From Geofilum rhodophaeum (lineage in GTDB: Bacteria > Bacteroidota > Bacteroidia > Bacteroidales > Marinilabiliaceae), in contig NZ_MWUJ01000001.1 of assembly GCF_002210225.1 (NCBI RefSeq), forward strand, positions 306,381 to 370,380: 64,000 nucleotides of DNA, written 5' to 3'. The notes beneath the pieces are model-generated. The model did not search any database and was not told where the DNA came from. It saw only the letters and a program-made list of their open reading frames with translations. The translations under genes were made by a program, and so were the position numbers. This document shows positions 41,929 to 51,223 of the stretch, piece after piece. How positions within the stretch are numbered: position 1 is the first letter of the stretch; each line of letters opens with the position of its first letter.

Positions 41929-43998
41929 CTACTGCATTATTATCTTCTTCGTTCTCATCCAGCCATTTTCTCCTTTGGCTTTCAAAACAAATGTGCCAGC
42001 AGCAACAAAATCGAGATCAATCGTCTGTGCACCAGAAGGGACTGCGGACTCATAAACCAACTGACCGCTCATATTGTACAGCTTAAGAACCAAAGACTCC
42101 GGACTTTCTATCGCCAATTGATTCCCCACAAGTGTCCACTCAAGGGCATCCGCCATGTGCTCATCAAGGGAGGTCGGAATTTTTGAAAACACAGCTTCAT
42201 ATTCGCGCTTTAAATCAGGAACAAGTGCCCCTCCCTCAAAAGTCTCATCGCTCCAATTGATCCAATATTTAAACTCAAAGCCCTCTTTCACAGGGGTAGG
42301 GAATACCAGTTCCAGATCTTCGCTGTTGGCATTAAATGCAGAGGCCCCCATCAAAGCCACCTGTGCCGGCTCCTCAAAACCAACTTCCGTCAACCTGTTG
42401 CTTGCAAAAGCCTCACTGCCAATTTCGGCAACGGTTGCAGGCACCACCAAACTATTCAGTTTGTTTCTATAAAAGGCATACTCATCAATACTACTCAAAT
42501 TAACACAACGCGACAAATCGATCTCTGACAGATTGTTCCAGGCGAAGGCTGCAAAACAAAGCTCTTCCAGAGTTGTAGGCAGAGTCAATTCATACATCCC
42601 TTTATGCGAGAAAATGCCGTTCTCAGTAAGGGCTTTAATCCCCTTTACAGCTTGGCCATCCAGCTCATCAGGAATGATGATAAACTTGTAATTGCTGTTG
42701 TACGAGGTGCTTTGAATGAAACCATTTTCAACCACAACATCCTCGTCTGTAATAACATAAGGCACCTTAGCCGCATAATTCAACTGCTTATCCACCAGCT
42801 CATCGCCAGCCTGATACAGAACTCCATTACTGTCCTGCCAACCGGCAAAACCATCCCTGGAAACCTCCGGAAAACTAAGAGAAAGACCGTAATTATCGTT
42901 AAAAGCACTCCAGGTAATGAACAATAATTGAGATTCTCCTTGAAACTGTACCTCCGTCAACTGATTCTTAGCAAAGGCAGCCTGCCCTATAAACTCCACT
43001 CCCGAGGGAATCACCACCTCAGACAGCGTATTGGAAAAGAATGTGTAATCCTCTATCCGTTTAAGTCCTGCAGGCAGTACCACACCTTTAATTCCTTTGT
43101 CAACAAAAGGACCGATTCGCACTCCGTCAACAAATGTCCCACCAGAAATTCCGCTTATGGACTGCTCCTCAAGCACATTGGGGATAGTCACTACAAAACC
43201 CTCCAAATCGGCACTGCAAGCAGTGATTACGCCCTCTTCTACCGTTACATCATCATCTGTTAATGTATAAGTAAGAATGGGCCAATAGTCTGCCGAAGAA
43301 TCGTAGTCAATCTCTTCACCGGCAGCAAACAAGCCTCCTTTAGAATTAGCCCATTGACTGTATGCACCGGTTAACGATTCGGGCAAAACCAATTTGTCAA
43401 TTCCACTGCCAAGCGCATTGGCTTCAATCAGTTTCAGAGAAGCAGGAAGAATAAGCGCAGTAAACTCGTTAGCACCAAAAGCGTTGGATTTAATTTGCTC
43501 AAGACCTTCTGGCAACTCCAGGGAAGCTACATCACAAAAATAAAAGGCAGTGCTCTCAATAACTTTCAAGGTGGAGGGCAACTCCAAATCGACAATGCTG
43601 TTACTTTGAAAAGCAGACTTTCCAATGTAAGTAACCCCCTCGGGCACCACCAGACTGGTTAGGGCATTTTTGTAAAAAGCATAATCCCCCAAGTGCACCA
43701 TCCCCTCCGGAAGGGTGATTGAAGTGAGTCCTTTATCGGCAAAAATAGCCCCCCATGCACCGAAACTATCCGCGATACCAAGAACTGCCTGTTCTCCAAT
43801 GGTGGCGGGAATAATCAACTCCTTCTCAGTAAAATCGTAGGAGCAGCTGGTGATGTAGCCATCTTCATCCAGCTCTACGTCGGCTTCGGTTAAGGTATAC
43901 TGAGCTTTTGCGGTAAGTGCTAATCCCAGCATAAACAAGATTGCTCCCCCTTTTTTTACAGGGGCAGCCAAAGCGCTCAAATTGTAAAAATTCTTCAT
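41929..43998 (-). CDS. BspA-like leucine-rich-repeat surface protein with type IX secretion C-terminal domain
   Basis: This 689-residue protein has a signal peptide (about 1-32, ending ALTAKAQ). It then carries three long tandem modules starting at residues 34, 244 and 414 with YTLTEADVE, YTLTDDDVT and YVITDEDVV. Each is followed by BspA-type (LRR_5) repeats such as LTSLVVPEGVTYIGKSAF. The C-terminal 80 residues, with LKLYNMSGQLVYE and a basic end, form a type A sorting domain for T9SS export and cell-surface attachment. Such proteins bind host or matrix proteins. It is monocistronic, with a terminator after the stop; no clear promoter was found in the 230 bases upstream. Confidence 0.92.
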   Translation of the reverse strand: MKNFYNLSALAAPVKKGGAILFMLGLALTAKAQYTLTEADVELDEDGYITSCSYDFTEKELIIPATIGEQAVLGIADSFGAWGAIFADKGLTSITLPEGMVHLGDYAFYKNALTSLVVPEGVTYIGKSAFQSNSIVDLELPSTLKVIESTAFYFCDVASLELPEGLEQIKSNAFGANEFTALILPASLKLIEANALGSGIDKLVLPESLTGAYSQWANSKGGLFAAGEEIDYDSSADYWPILTYTLTDDDVTVEEGVITACSADLEGFVVTIPNVLEEQSISGISGGTFVDGVRIGPFVDKGIKGVVLPAGLKRIEDYTFFSNTLSEVVIPSGVEFIGQAAFAKNQLTEVQFQGESQLLFITWSAFNDNYGLSLSFPEVSRDGFAGWQDSNGVLYQAGDELVDKQLNYAAKVPYVITDEDVVVENGFIQSTSYNSNYKFIIIPDELDGQAVKGIKALTENGIFSHKGMYELTLPTTLEELCFAAFAWNNLSEIDLSRCVNLSSIDEYAFYRNKLNSLVVPATVAEIGSEAFASNRLTEVGFEEPAQVALMGASAFNANSEDLELVFPTPVKEGFEFKYWINWSDETFEGGALVPDLKREYEAVFSKIPTSLDEHMADALEWTLVGNQLAIESPESLVLKLYNMSGQLVYESAVPSGAQTIDLDFVAAGTFVLKAKGENGWMRTKKIIMQ

Positions 43999-44186
43999 TG
44001 AGTATTGGTTAAGTAAAACATATTTAAACCTCGAAAATTGCGAAAAAACACAGAGCAGGCCAAGTAGAATGATTCCATATTAAGAACAGGCCTAAAACGA
44101 ATGAGCCCATAATACAATGGCACGATAAATAATTACATTTAGAAGACTCTTGTTATGATCCATTTCCCTTACAAAAACTCATTAAC

Positions 44187-44225
44187 AAAAAAGCGTCCCT
44201 GCAAACCAAAGTTTACAGGGACGCT
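44187..44225 (-). terminator. Terminator of the tRNA-Gly/tRNA-Leu unit
   Basis: AGCGTCCCTGCAAAC (44192-44206) pairs with GTTTACAGGGACGCT (44211-44225) with one mismatch and a four-base loop. Six A on the plus strand supply the T-run. It starts four bases after the 3' end of tRNA-Leu. Confidence 0.82.
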
Positions 44226-44228
44226 CGG

Positions 44229-44313
44229 TACCCGGAGCGGGAATTGAACCCGCACGGCCGCAATGGCCACAGGATTTTAAGTCCTGCGTGTCTACCAATT
44301 CCACCATCCGGGC
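44229..44313 (-). tRNA. tRNA-Leu (UAA)
   Basis: This 85-base class II tRNA has a long variable arm. The anticodon loop CTTAAAA gives UAA. The T-loop is TTCAATT. The acceptor GCCCGGA pairs with TCCGGGT, with a G-U at the end pair. It lies downstream of tRNA-Gly in the same unit. Confidence 0.95.
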
Positions 44314-44381
44314 AGACCATTGCAATTAAGACAGAAAAACGAGATTTCCTTTTTCCAGGGCCTCTCGTTTCATCCTTTTAG

Positions 44382-44454
<73 letters not shown>

Positions 44455-44477
44455 ATTATGTCTTTCGATTACGTGTG

Positions 44478-44485
44478 CAAATATA
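44478..44485 (-). promoter_or_regulatory. Putative -7 element of tRNA-Gly/tRNA-Leu
   Basis: TATATTTG on the minus strand is an exact match and is the same octamer found before tRNA-Phe, tRNA-Val and secDF. No -33 TTTG was identified. Confidence 0.5.
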
Positions 44486-44602
44486 AAGCCTTTTTTCATT
44501 TACACCAACACTCCGACGCAAAAAAATTCATGAAAAAATGCAGCAACAACAGGGCCTGCGACTAAATAAGGCAGAGTCAAACCCTTAGCCCCACAAGGCC
44601 GC

Positions 44603-47218
44603 TTAAAGCCCCGCTATCTTTTTGATCTCATTCAACTGATTCAGTGCTTCCATGGGGGTCAGATTGTTGATGTCGAGCGCTGCAATGCTGTCACGAATCT
44701 GCTTCAGCACCGGATCGTCCAGCTGAAAAAAACTCAACTGCAAACCCTCCCGGTGCCCCGCCAGCTCTCCAACGGGTTTCGACAACTGCCCCTTGCGGTG
44801 GGTATCTTCCAGCTCTTTAAGAATGGCATCGGCTCTTTTAACCACACTGCGCGGCATTCCGGCCATGCGGGCCACATGAATACCAAAACTGTGGTTGCTG
44901 CCCCCGGCCACCAGTTTGCGCAGGAAAATCACCTTATTGTCGACCTCCCGGACCGATACATTGAAGTTTTTGCAGCGCTTGAAGGATTTGGCCATCTCAT
45001 TGAGTTCGTGGTAGTGGGTAGCAAACAGGGTTTTGGCGGCACCCTGCGGATGTTCGTGGATGTATTCCACAATACTCCAGGCAATGGAAATGCCGTCGTA
45101 GGTACTCGTGCCCCGGCCCAGCTCGTCGAACAAGACCAGACTTCGCTTCGAAATATTGTTCAGGATGCTCGCCGCTTCGTTCATTTCCACCATAAAGGTC
45201 GATTCCCCCTGCGAGATATTGTCCGAGGCCCCCACCCGCGTAAAGATCTTATCCACCATGCCGATGCGCGCACTTTCGGCCGGCACAAAACTTCCGATTT
45301 GTGCCAGCAGCACAATCAGCGCCGTTTGCCGCAGCAGGGCACTCTTACCGGCCATGTTGGGACCGGTAATGATGATGATTTGCTGCTGCTCATTATCTAA
45401 GAAAACATCGTTGGGAATGTAGGATTCGCCGGGAGGCAATTGACGCTCTATAACCGGATGACGCCCCGCCTTGATGTCCACCACCAGACTGTCGTCGACC
45501 ACCGGGCGCACATAATTGTTTTGCTGTGCCAGCACAGCAAAACCCAGCAAGCAATCCAGACGCGCCAAAAACGCGGCATTTTTCTGAATGGCAGGGATGT
45601 ACTCCGTCACCGCTGCCAACAAGTCGTTGTATAAGGCGGTTTCAAGACTCAGAATCTTCTCCTCAGCCCCCAAAATCTTATGCTCATACTCCTTAAGCTC
45701 CTCGGTAATGTAGCGCTCGGCATTGACCAGGGTCTGCTTACGGATCCAGGTCTCCGGCACCTTGTCCTTATGCGTATTGCGTACCTCTATGTAGTAACCA
45801 AAAACATTGTTGAAAGCAATCTTTAGGGAGGAAATCCCCGTACGCTCCCCTTCCCGCTTCTGAAGCTCAGCCAAATAATCCTTCCCCGAGTAAGCAATGC
45901 TGCGCAGCTCATCGAGCTCCGCAGAAACTCCGGAACGAATAACGCCCCCCCTGTTCAGCAAGGCCGGCGGATCGTTTTCCAGCTCCCGATGGATGCGTTC
46001 GGCCATCTCCCGACAGGCATCGAGGTCTCGCCCCAAAACCTGCAAAGCCGAATCGGCCGCGCCCTCGCAGGCCGCTTTAATGGGAACCAGGTGTTGCAGG
46101 GCCCGGCCCAATTGCCGCATTTCGCGCGGCGAAAGGCGACCGGCAGCCACCTTGGACACCAGGCGTTCCAAATCCCCCACAGGCTTTAGCTCCACAGCCA
46201 GCTCATCCTTCAACTCCGGCTCCCGGAAAAAGGACTCCACCACCGCCTGACGTTCCGCAATGGCATCCACATCCTTCAGCGGAAGCGCCACCCAGCGCTT
46301 CAGCATCCGACTCCCCATAGGGGTCAGCGTATGGTCCACCACATCAATAAAGGAACAGCCCCCCTCATTCAAAGCTTGAAAAAGCTCCAGATTGCGCATG
46401 GTAAAGCGATCGAGCCATACGTACTTTTCTTCCTCTATGCGCGATAAAGCCGTAATGTGGGTCACCTGACGGTGTTCGGTCAGATCCAAATACTGCAAGA
46501 CAGCACCCGCTGCCACAATACCCAGATGCAAATTCTGCACCCCAAAACCCTTCAAAGAACGGGTTTCAAAATGCTTCAGCAAACGGTCCCGGGCCGACTC
46601 CGGGGTAAAAATCCAGTCCTCCAGAGGATAGTTGTACCAACGCGTACCAAAAACCTCCTCAAAAAGCTTGCGCTGCGTCTTCTCAAACAAAACTTCCTTG
46701 GGCTTGAAACCCGACACCAGTTTTTCCAAATAATCGAAAGGCCCCTCCGCGGTCATAAACTCCCCGGTAGATAAATCCAGAAAGGCCACGCCTCCCCTTT
46801 TCCCATCGAGATGCACGGCAGCCAGAAAATTATTCTCCCTATGCTCCAGAATATTGTCGTTGATCGAAACCCCCGGGGTAACCAGCTCGGTAACCCCTCG
46901 CTTAACAATGTTCTTAGTGGTTTTAGGATCTTCCAGCTGATCGCACACCGCCACCCGCTCTCCGGCCCGAACCAACTTAGGCAAATAAGTATCCAGCGCG
47001 TGGTGCGGGAAACCGGCCAGCTCCACCGACTGTGCAGCGCCATTGGCCCGCTTGGTAAGGGTAATGCCGAGGATGCCGGAAACCTTTACCGCATCGTCCG
47101 AAAAAGTCTCATAGAAATCGCCCACCCGAAACAACAAAATGGCATCGGGATATTTGTTCTTAATTCCATAATACTGTTTCATTAAAGGGGTCTGTACTAC
47201 TTTGGCGGCACTACTCAT
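44603..47218 (-). CDS. mutS: DNA mismatch repair protein MutS
   Basis: This 871-residue protein has the mismatch-contact motif near the N-terminus ([11 protein letters not shown], with the Phe-x-Glu pair), core and clamp domains, and an ABC-type ATPase with Walker [19 protein letters not shown] and Walker [16 protein letters not shown]. It binds mismatches and recruits MutL. The length is usual for MutS1. It has its own promoter at 47258-47289, back to back with that of a tiny plus-strand gene. Confidence 0.98.
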   Translation of the reverse strand: MSSAAKVVQTPLMKQYYGIKNKYPDAILLFRVGDFYETFSDDAVKVSGILGITLTKRANGAAQSVELAGFPHHALDTYLPKLVRAGERVAVCDQLEDPKTTKNIVKRGVTELVTPGVSINDNILEHRENNFLAAVHLDGKRGGVAFLDLSTGEFMTAEGPFDYLEKLVSGFKPKEVLFEKTQRKLFEEVFGTRWYNYPLEDWIFTPESARDRLLKHFETRSLKGFGVQNLHLGIVAAGAVLQYLDLTEHRQVTHITALSRIEEEKYVWLDRFTMRNLELFQALNEGGCSFIDVVDHTLTPMGSRMLKRWVALPLKDVDAIAERQAVVESFFREPELKDELAVELKPVGDLERLVSKVAAGRLSPREMRQLGRALQHLVPIKAACEGAADSALQVLGRDLDACREMAERIHRELENDPPALLNRGGVIRSGVSAELDELRSIAYSGKDYLAELQKREGERTGISSLKIAFNNVFGYYIEVRNTHKDKVPETWIRKQTLVNAERYITEELKEYEHKILGAEEKILSLETALYNDLLAAVTEYIPAIQKNAAFLARLDCLLGFAVLAQQNNYVRPVVDDSLVVDIKAGRHPVIERQLPPGESYIPNDVFLDNEQQQIIIITGPNMAGKSALLRQTALIVLLAQIGSFVPAESARIGMVDKIFTRVGASDNISQGESTFMVEMNEAASILNNISKRSLVLFDELGRGTSTYDGISIAWSIVEYIHEHPQGAAKTLFATHYHELNEMAKSFKRCKNFNVSVREVDNKVIFLRKLVAGGSNHSFGIHVARMAGMPRSVVKRADAILKELEDTHRKGQLSKPVGELAGHREGLQLSFFQLDDPVLKQIRDSIAALDINNLTPMEALNQLNEIKKIAGL

Positions 47219-47257
47219 ATATTGAAAATAAAGGCTGTTCCTGTTCGCTTATCTCCA

Positions 47258-47289
47258 CAAAGATACATTTTCCAGATAAGAGTTTGAAA
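47258..47289 (-). promoter_or_regulatory. Promoter of mutS
   Basis: On the minus strand TTTC (47286-47289, one mismatch to TTTG), a 20-base spacer and an exact TATCTTTG (47258-47265) lie 40 bases before the start. Its -33 element overlaps that of the divergent promoter. Confidence 0.6.
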
Positions 47290-47313
47290 AATCATCCGGG
47301 CTTTGTAACTTTA
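47283..47313 (+). promoter_or_regulatory. Promoter of the tiny membrane protein gene
   Basis: TTTG (47283-47286), a 19-base spacer and TAACTTTA (47306-47313, one mismatch) lie 25 bases before the ATG at 47339. Confidence 0.55.
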
Positions 47314-47338
47314 AGCTAAACCTTAAAAAACCATTGTC

Positions 47339-47509
47339 ATGAACGATTTTATCAAATACCTTGGTGTGTTGTTGATTTTAATTGGTGTAGGGGTTTTAGG
47401 CTGGTACAGCATTCAAAATCCTACCGGAAATGCCCTGCTCATTGCCGCCACTCTTTTACTGGTGGGCGGTTTGGCCCTGCACATTATTCTCAACCGGATT
47501 CTGGATTAG
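47339..47509 (+). CDS. 56-residue membrane protein
   Basis: The ATG at 47339 opens a 56-residue frame, MNDFIKYLGVLLILIGVGVL..., with two hydrophobic helices at about 8-24 and 32-50 separated by YSIQNPTGN. The pattern fits a helical hairpin in the inner membrane, common among small Bacteroidota proteins of unknown function. A promoter stands 25 bases upstream, and the coding pattern matches neighbouring genes. It ends seven bases before the stop of the opposing trmN6 gene. Confidence 0.65.
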   Translation: MNDFIKYLGVLLILIGVGVLGWYSIQNPTGNALLIAATLLLVGGLALHIILNRILD

Positions 47510-47516
47510 GGCGCGC

Positions 47517-48233
47517 TCAGGCAAAAAGGTAGAACTCGCGCGTTAAAGCCAGGTACTCGGGAGAGTAAACATGGCGACCGCCGGATTCCAGCACCAGATC
47601 TTCAGAGAGAAAAGCACCCGCTTCCCGGCCCCAGCAGCCGAGGATGCGGGTGGCTTTTTTATGTGGTGTGGGATGCACCACCAACTGTTGCTTTAAAACC
47701 CAGCCCCTTTGAAGCGCAGCCCGCTCAAAATCGGGCCATTGCAGGGCAGGGAGGACAAGTGCCAAAGCCCCACCGGGCGCCAAAACCCTTGCAGCCCCGT
47801 CCAGCAAATCCAAAGGGCTCAACTCGTGGGCGTGTCGGGCCAGGGCGCGTGCAGCACAAGCCGCTGTAGGACCGGATTGAAAATAGGGCGGATTGCAAAT
47901 CAACAAATCAAAGCGTTCTGTGGTCTCCCGGGCAAAAGACCTGAAATCGGCTTCCACCACAGCAATACGGTCGCTCCAGGGAGAAGCCGCCACATTGGTG
48001 CGTGCCTGCACGACAGCAGACGGATCCAATTCCAGGGCCGTAATTTTAAGTCCCCCCTCCCGTTGTGCCAAGATCAAAGCCAACAAGCCGGTTCCGGTGC
48101 CCACATCCAGCACCCGCACCGCACCCTTTAAGGGCGTCCAGGCACCCAACAGCACCCCGTCGGTCCCCACCTTCATGGCGGCGCCCTCCTGAATAATTCT
48201 AAATTGCTTAAACTGAAAATAATTATTGGCCAT
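47517..48233 (-). CDS. trmN6: tRNA1(Val) A37 N6-methyltransferase-like
   Basis: This 238-residue methyltransferase has the SAM motif VLDVGTGTGLLALILAQR and the adenine N6 motif LLICNPPYFQSG. The start MANNYFQFKQFRIIQEGAAMKVGTDG is typical of the YfiC/TrmN6 family, which modifies adenosine 37 of tRNA1(Val). The gene lies two bases after a TIGR02757 gene as the last member of a five-gene run. Confidence 0.9.
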   Translation of the reverse strand: MANNYFQFKQFRIIQEGAAMKVGTDGVLLGAWTPLKGAVRVLDVGTGTGLLALILAQREGGLKITALELDPSAVVQARTNVAASPWSDRIAVVEADFRSFARETTERFDLLICNPPYFQSGPTAACAARALARHAHELSPLDLLDGAARVLAPGGALALVLPALQWPDFERAALQRGWVLKQQLVVHPTPHKKATRILGCWGREAGAFLSEDLVLESGGRHVYSPEYLALTREFYLFA

Positions 48234-48235
48234 AG

Positions 48236-49003
48236 TCAGCTGCGCTTTTCAAAAACACCCAAACCGAAAAGCGCATAATCGTAGAATACGGGATCGTGGG
48301 GACGGAAGGTCTTAAGCACTGCGGTCAACTCTTCCACCGCCTTGCGATCGTCCTGTTTGCGTTGCAACAAGCCCAACTCGCGGGCCACCCTGCCCACATG
48401 CACATCCAAAGGAATTTGCAAAGCTGCAGGCGGAATCCCTTTCCACAGCCCAAAATCAACCGGCCCCTCCGTACGCACCATCCACCGCAAAAACATGTTC
48501 AAACGTTTGGCCGACGATCCTTTAAGAACATTGGCCACATGCTTGCCCGTGCGCGCCATCGGTTCAAAAGCCATAAACTGCTCCCTGAACCAGGTCAGTG
48601 ACGACCATACCGAACCACCCTTACGATAGCCCTGGGTAAAAACACCCTCCAATCCGCCCCCCTTGCGATACAACTCCCCCAGGGCAGCCACAAAGTACTG
48701 ACAATCGACTCCATTGAAAGTCCGGTACACAAACTGCGACAAACGCTGCAGCTCCCGATCGCCGGCCAAAGTCACAAAATCGTGCGGCGCATCGTCCATC
48801 CACGCCATCAACTGACGGGCCTTAGCCACAATCATCTTGCGCTGCCCCCAAGCCATTGTAGCCGTCAAAAAAGCCGCTATTTCCACGTCCTCCTTCTTCG
48901 TAAAAGCATGGGGTACCACAATGGGATCACTTTCTACAAACCACGACTGGTTGTAGAAAGCCGCCTTCGTTTCTAAAAACAACTGGAGTTCCGAAAGATC
49001 CAA
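48236..49003 (-). CDS. TIGR02757 family protein
   Basis: This 255-residue protein matches the TIGR02757 family of Bacteroidota: it begins MDLSELQLFLETKAAFYNQ and contains FLTATMAWGQRKMIV, KRLNMFLRWMVRT and IPLDVHVGRVARELGL. Those segments recall the helix-hairpin-helix region of DNA glycosylases, so a DNA-binding or repair role is possible. No function has been established. It is two bases from each neighbour. Confidence 0.86.
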   Translation of the reverse strand: MDLSELQLFLETKAAFYNQSWFVESDPIVVPHAFTKKEDVEIAAFLTATMAWGQRKMIVAKARQLMAWMDDAPHDFVTLAGDRELQRLSQFVYRTFNGVDCQYFVAALGELYRKGGGLEGVFTQGYRKGGSVWSSLTWFREQFMAFEPMARTGKHVANVLKGSSAKRLNMFLRWMVRTEGPVDFGLWKGIPPAALQIPLDVHVGRVARELGLLQRKQDDRKAVEELTAVLKTFRPHDPVFYDYALFGLGVFEKRS

Positions 49004-49005
49004 GA

Positions 49006-49668
49006 TTAAAGGTTTTGGTCCATAATCAATCCGTCGCGCATAAAAATAGTTCGATCGCTCTTCGCCGCCAAATGTTCATCGTGCGTAACAATGACGAAAG
49101 TCTGCCGAAACTGATCTCTTAAGGATACAAACAAGCCCATCAGCTCTTCCTGATTGCGCGAGTCCAGATTACCTGAAGGCTCATCGGCAAAAACCACCAG
49201 GGGATCGTTAATGAGGGCCCTGGCCACGGCCACCCTTTGCTTCTCCCCGCCACTGAGCGCGGCCGGTTTGTGCTCCAAACGGTGCGACAAGCCCAAAAAG
49301 CCCAACAGCTTTTCGGCCTTTTGCTCCGCCTCCTTACGCATTTCTCCACCAATAAGTGCCGGCAACATACAATTCTCCAGTGCCGAAAACTCAGGCAATA
49401 ATTGATGAAACTGAAAGACAAATCCGATGTGCTGATTGCGAAAACGGGCCAACTGCTTTTCTGAAAGTTGATGAATGCCGGTGCCGTTGATGTACACCTC
49501 GCCCTGATCGGCATGATCCAGCGAACCCAGAATTTGCAAAAGGGTCGTTTTACCGGCTCCACTGGCACCCAAAATAGAAACAATTTCAGATGCACCGATA
49601 CTTACATCAATCCCCCTTAGCACATTTACGGGACCAAAAGATTTATGAATACTTTTTCCTTCAACCAT
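49006..49668 (-). CDS. lolD: LolD-like ABC transporter ATP-binding protein
   Basis: This 220-residue ATPase starts at 49668 ([14 protein letters not shown]); the open frame upstream is not ATPase-like. Walker A GASGAGKT (34-41), signature LSGGEKQR (138-145), Walker [14 protein letters not shown] and switch His196 in IVTHDEH are all intact. It matches the MacB/LolD family that powers lipoprotein release from the inner membrane. The permease is not adjacent, so the LolD assignment rests on sequence only. Confidence 0.86.
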   Translation of the reverse strand: MVEGKSIHKSFGPVNVLRGIDVSIGASEIVSILGASGAGKTTLLQILGSLDHADQGEVYINGTGIHQLSEKQLARFRNQHIGFVFQFHQLLPEFSALENCMLPALIGGEMRKEAEQKAEKLLGFLGLSHRLEHKPAALSGGEKQRVAVARALINDPLVVFADEPSGNLDSRNQEELMGLFVSLRDQFRQTFVIVTHDEHLAAKSDRTIFMRDGLIMDQNL

Positions 49669-49697
49669 AATATTCCGTCTTACGAATGCTGAATAGC

Positions 49698-50633
49698 CTA
49701 GGTGTACAACACATACATATACAACACATAGCCCAGAAACAAGAGGGCGCCCTTCCAACGCCGCACGCAGCCCGACTTAAGGGGCAACATAAAGACCAGC
49801 AACACCACGGCAAATAAAATACTGATGAGCAAGTCGACCGACAACATGGCGTTGTCGTTAATACGCAGGGGACTGATCAGGGAGGTAACGCCCAATACCG
49901 CCAAAATATTAAAGAGGTTGGACCCAATAATATTGCCCACAGAAATATCGTTCTCTTTACGAAATACGGCGATTAAGGAAGTAGCCAGCTCAGGCACACT
50001 GGTCCCAAAGGCCACCACAGAAATCCCAATAACCCGGTCGCTCACCCCCCAGCTCAAGGCCAGGGATTTGGCCCCTTTCACCAACCATTCGGCACCAACA
50101 TACAGGCCAGCCACCGACAACACAATGAGGCTGAGCGCCTGCCACAACAAAAGACCGGGGGCCAAAAAAGTCTCCCCCTGTTGGGCGGACTTGCGGCGCG
50201 CCTGCCAAACCGACCACAAAACATACAGCACCAGAGTCAGCACAAAAGTCAAACCCTCCCAAAATCCAATGGTCCCATTGTAGGCAAAGTACATCAGCAA
50301 CAAGGTGGCCAACACCATTACGACCCAATCAAAAAGAATGCCCCTATTTTGAGAAACAATAGGTACCACCATGGCTACCAACCCCAGAATGAGGCCAATG
50401 TTGGCAATGTTGGAGCCCACCACATTGCCTACCGCCAAATCTGGCACCCCATCCCAGGCCGCCTTAACACTGACAAAAAGCTCCGGTGCCGAAGTCCCAA
50501 AGGCCACCACGGTAAGACCAATAACCAGGGTGCTGACCCTAAACCGACGAGAGAGCGCCACACTGCCCTTTATGAGCCAGTCGCCACTCAAAAACAACAA
50601 AACCAATCCCAGAACAAGCCAAACAAAGGCCAT
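49698..50633 (-). CDS. Calcium/sodium antiporter (CaCA family, YrbG-like)
   Basis: This 311-residue membrane protein starts at 50633 ([19 protein letters not shown]) and has about ten helices with the two inverted alpha-repeats [13 protein letters not shown] and [13 protein letters not shown], plus [12 protein letters not shown] and [12 protein letters not shown]. These hold the ion-binding Glu and Asn residues. It exchanges Na+ or H+ for Ca2+ across the inner membrane. It lies between tatA (13 bases) and lolD (29 bases). Confidence 0.92.
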   Translation of the reverse strand: MAFVWLVLGLVLLFLSGDWLIKGSVALSRRFRVSTLVIGLTVVAFGTSAPELFVSVKAAWDGVPDLAVGNVVGSNIANIGLILGLVAMVVPIVSQNRGILFDWVVMVLATLLLMYFAYNGTIGFWEGLTFVLTLVLYVLWSVWQARRKSAQQGETFLAPGLLLWQALSLIVLSVAGLYVGAEWLVKGAKSLALSWGVSDRVIGISVVAFGTSVPELATSLIAVFRKENDISVGNIIGSNLFNILAVLGVTSLISPLRINDNAMLSVDLLISILFAVVLLVFMLPLKSGCVRRWKGALLFLGYVLYMYVLYT

Positions 50634-50646
50634 AAAAAAAATATTT

Positions 50647-50997
50647 TCAGTTCGTATTACCAGGGGAAGACAAATCCCGATCGCCGTCTTCCGTTCTGTC
50701 TTCTCTTCCGTCCTCCTCCGCCCCATCTAATCCATAAACATCTGCAACGGACGCATCGTCAATGGGTTCAAGCGGGGCATCGTCCTCCGAAAAAGCCCCC
50801 TCCGCTTCGTGCTTCACCTCTCTTATCCCTTCAGACAATTCTTGCTTTATCTCATCGGCAGCACGCCTGAAACTGTTTACCCCCTTGCCCAAACCACGCG
50901 CGAGCTCAGGCAGATTTTTGGAGCCAAACAGCATCAAAATCACCAAAAAAATCAGGACGACTTCGCCCATTGATATGCCAAACAAAAACAGCGTCAT
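50647..50997 (-). CDS. tatA: Twin-arginine translocase subunit TatA
   Basis: This 116-residue protein starts at 50997 (MTLFLFGISMGEV). It has one membrane helix (about 10-27), the hinge LFGSKNLPELARGLG, and an amphipathic helix VNSFRRAADEIKQEL. The acidic C-terminal tail is longer than usual. TatA oligomers form the pore for folded proteins. tatC is not next to it. It heads the run with the antiporter, LolD-like ATPase, TIGR02757 and trmN6 genes. Confidence 0.92.
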   Translation of the reverse strand: MTLFLFGISMGEVVLIFLVILMLFGSKNLPELARGLGKGVNSFRRAADEIKQELSEGIREVKHEAEGAFSEDDAPLEPIDDASVADVYGLDGAEEDGREDRTEDGDRDLSSPGNTN

Positions 50998-51080
50998 ACA
51001 AGCAATTTGTAAGAATACGCAAACAACATCAAAACCAAAGGCGCTTGCCTTGAACAATCACCCATACCCCTTTACAGAGA

Positions 51081-51088
51081 CAAAGATA
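51081..51088 (-). promoter_or_regulatory. Putative -7 element of the tatA run
   Basis: TATCTTTG on the minus strand matches the consensus and lies 84 bases before the tatA start. No clear -33 TTTG was seen. Confidence 0.45.
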
Positions 51089-51157
51089 AGAAAGGCTGAG
51101 CGAATTAGGCTGCTTTTCATCCACAAAGAGCAAGGCGGCCCTCGTACAAACATCTGT

Positions 51158-51197
51158 AAAAAGTCGGGGGCCGCCTGCATCTGCAGACAGCCCCCGA
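51158..51197 (-). terminator. Terminator of secDF
   Basis: TCGGGGGC (51164-51171) pairs with GCCCCCGA (51190-51197), with an inner CTGCA/TGCAG hairpin. On the minus strand it is followed by CTTTTT. It lies 27 bases after the secDF stop. Confidence 0.75.
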
Positions 51198-51223
51198 AAA
51201 ATTATTCCTCAGGATGTACCTTA

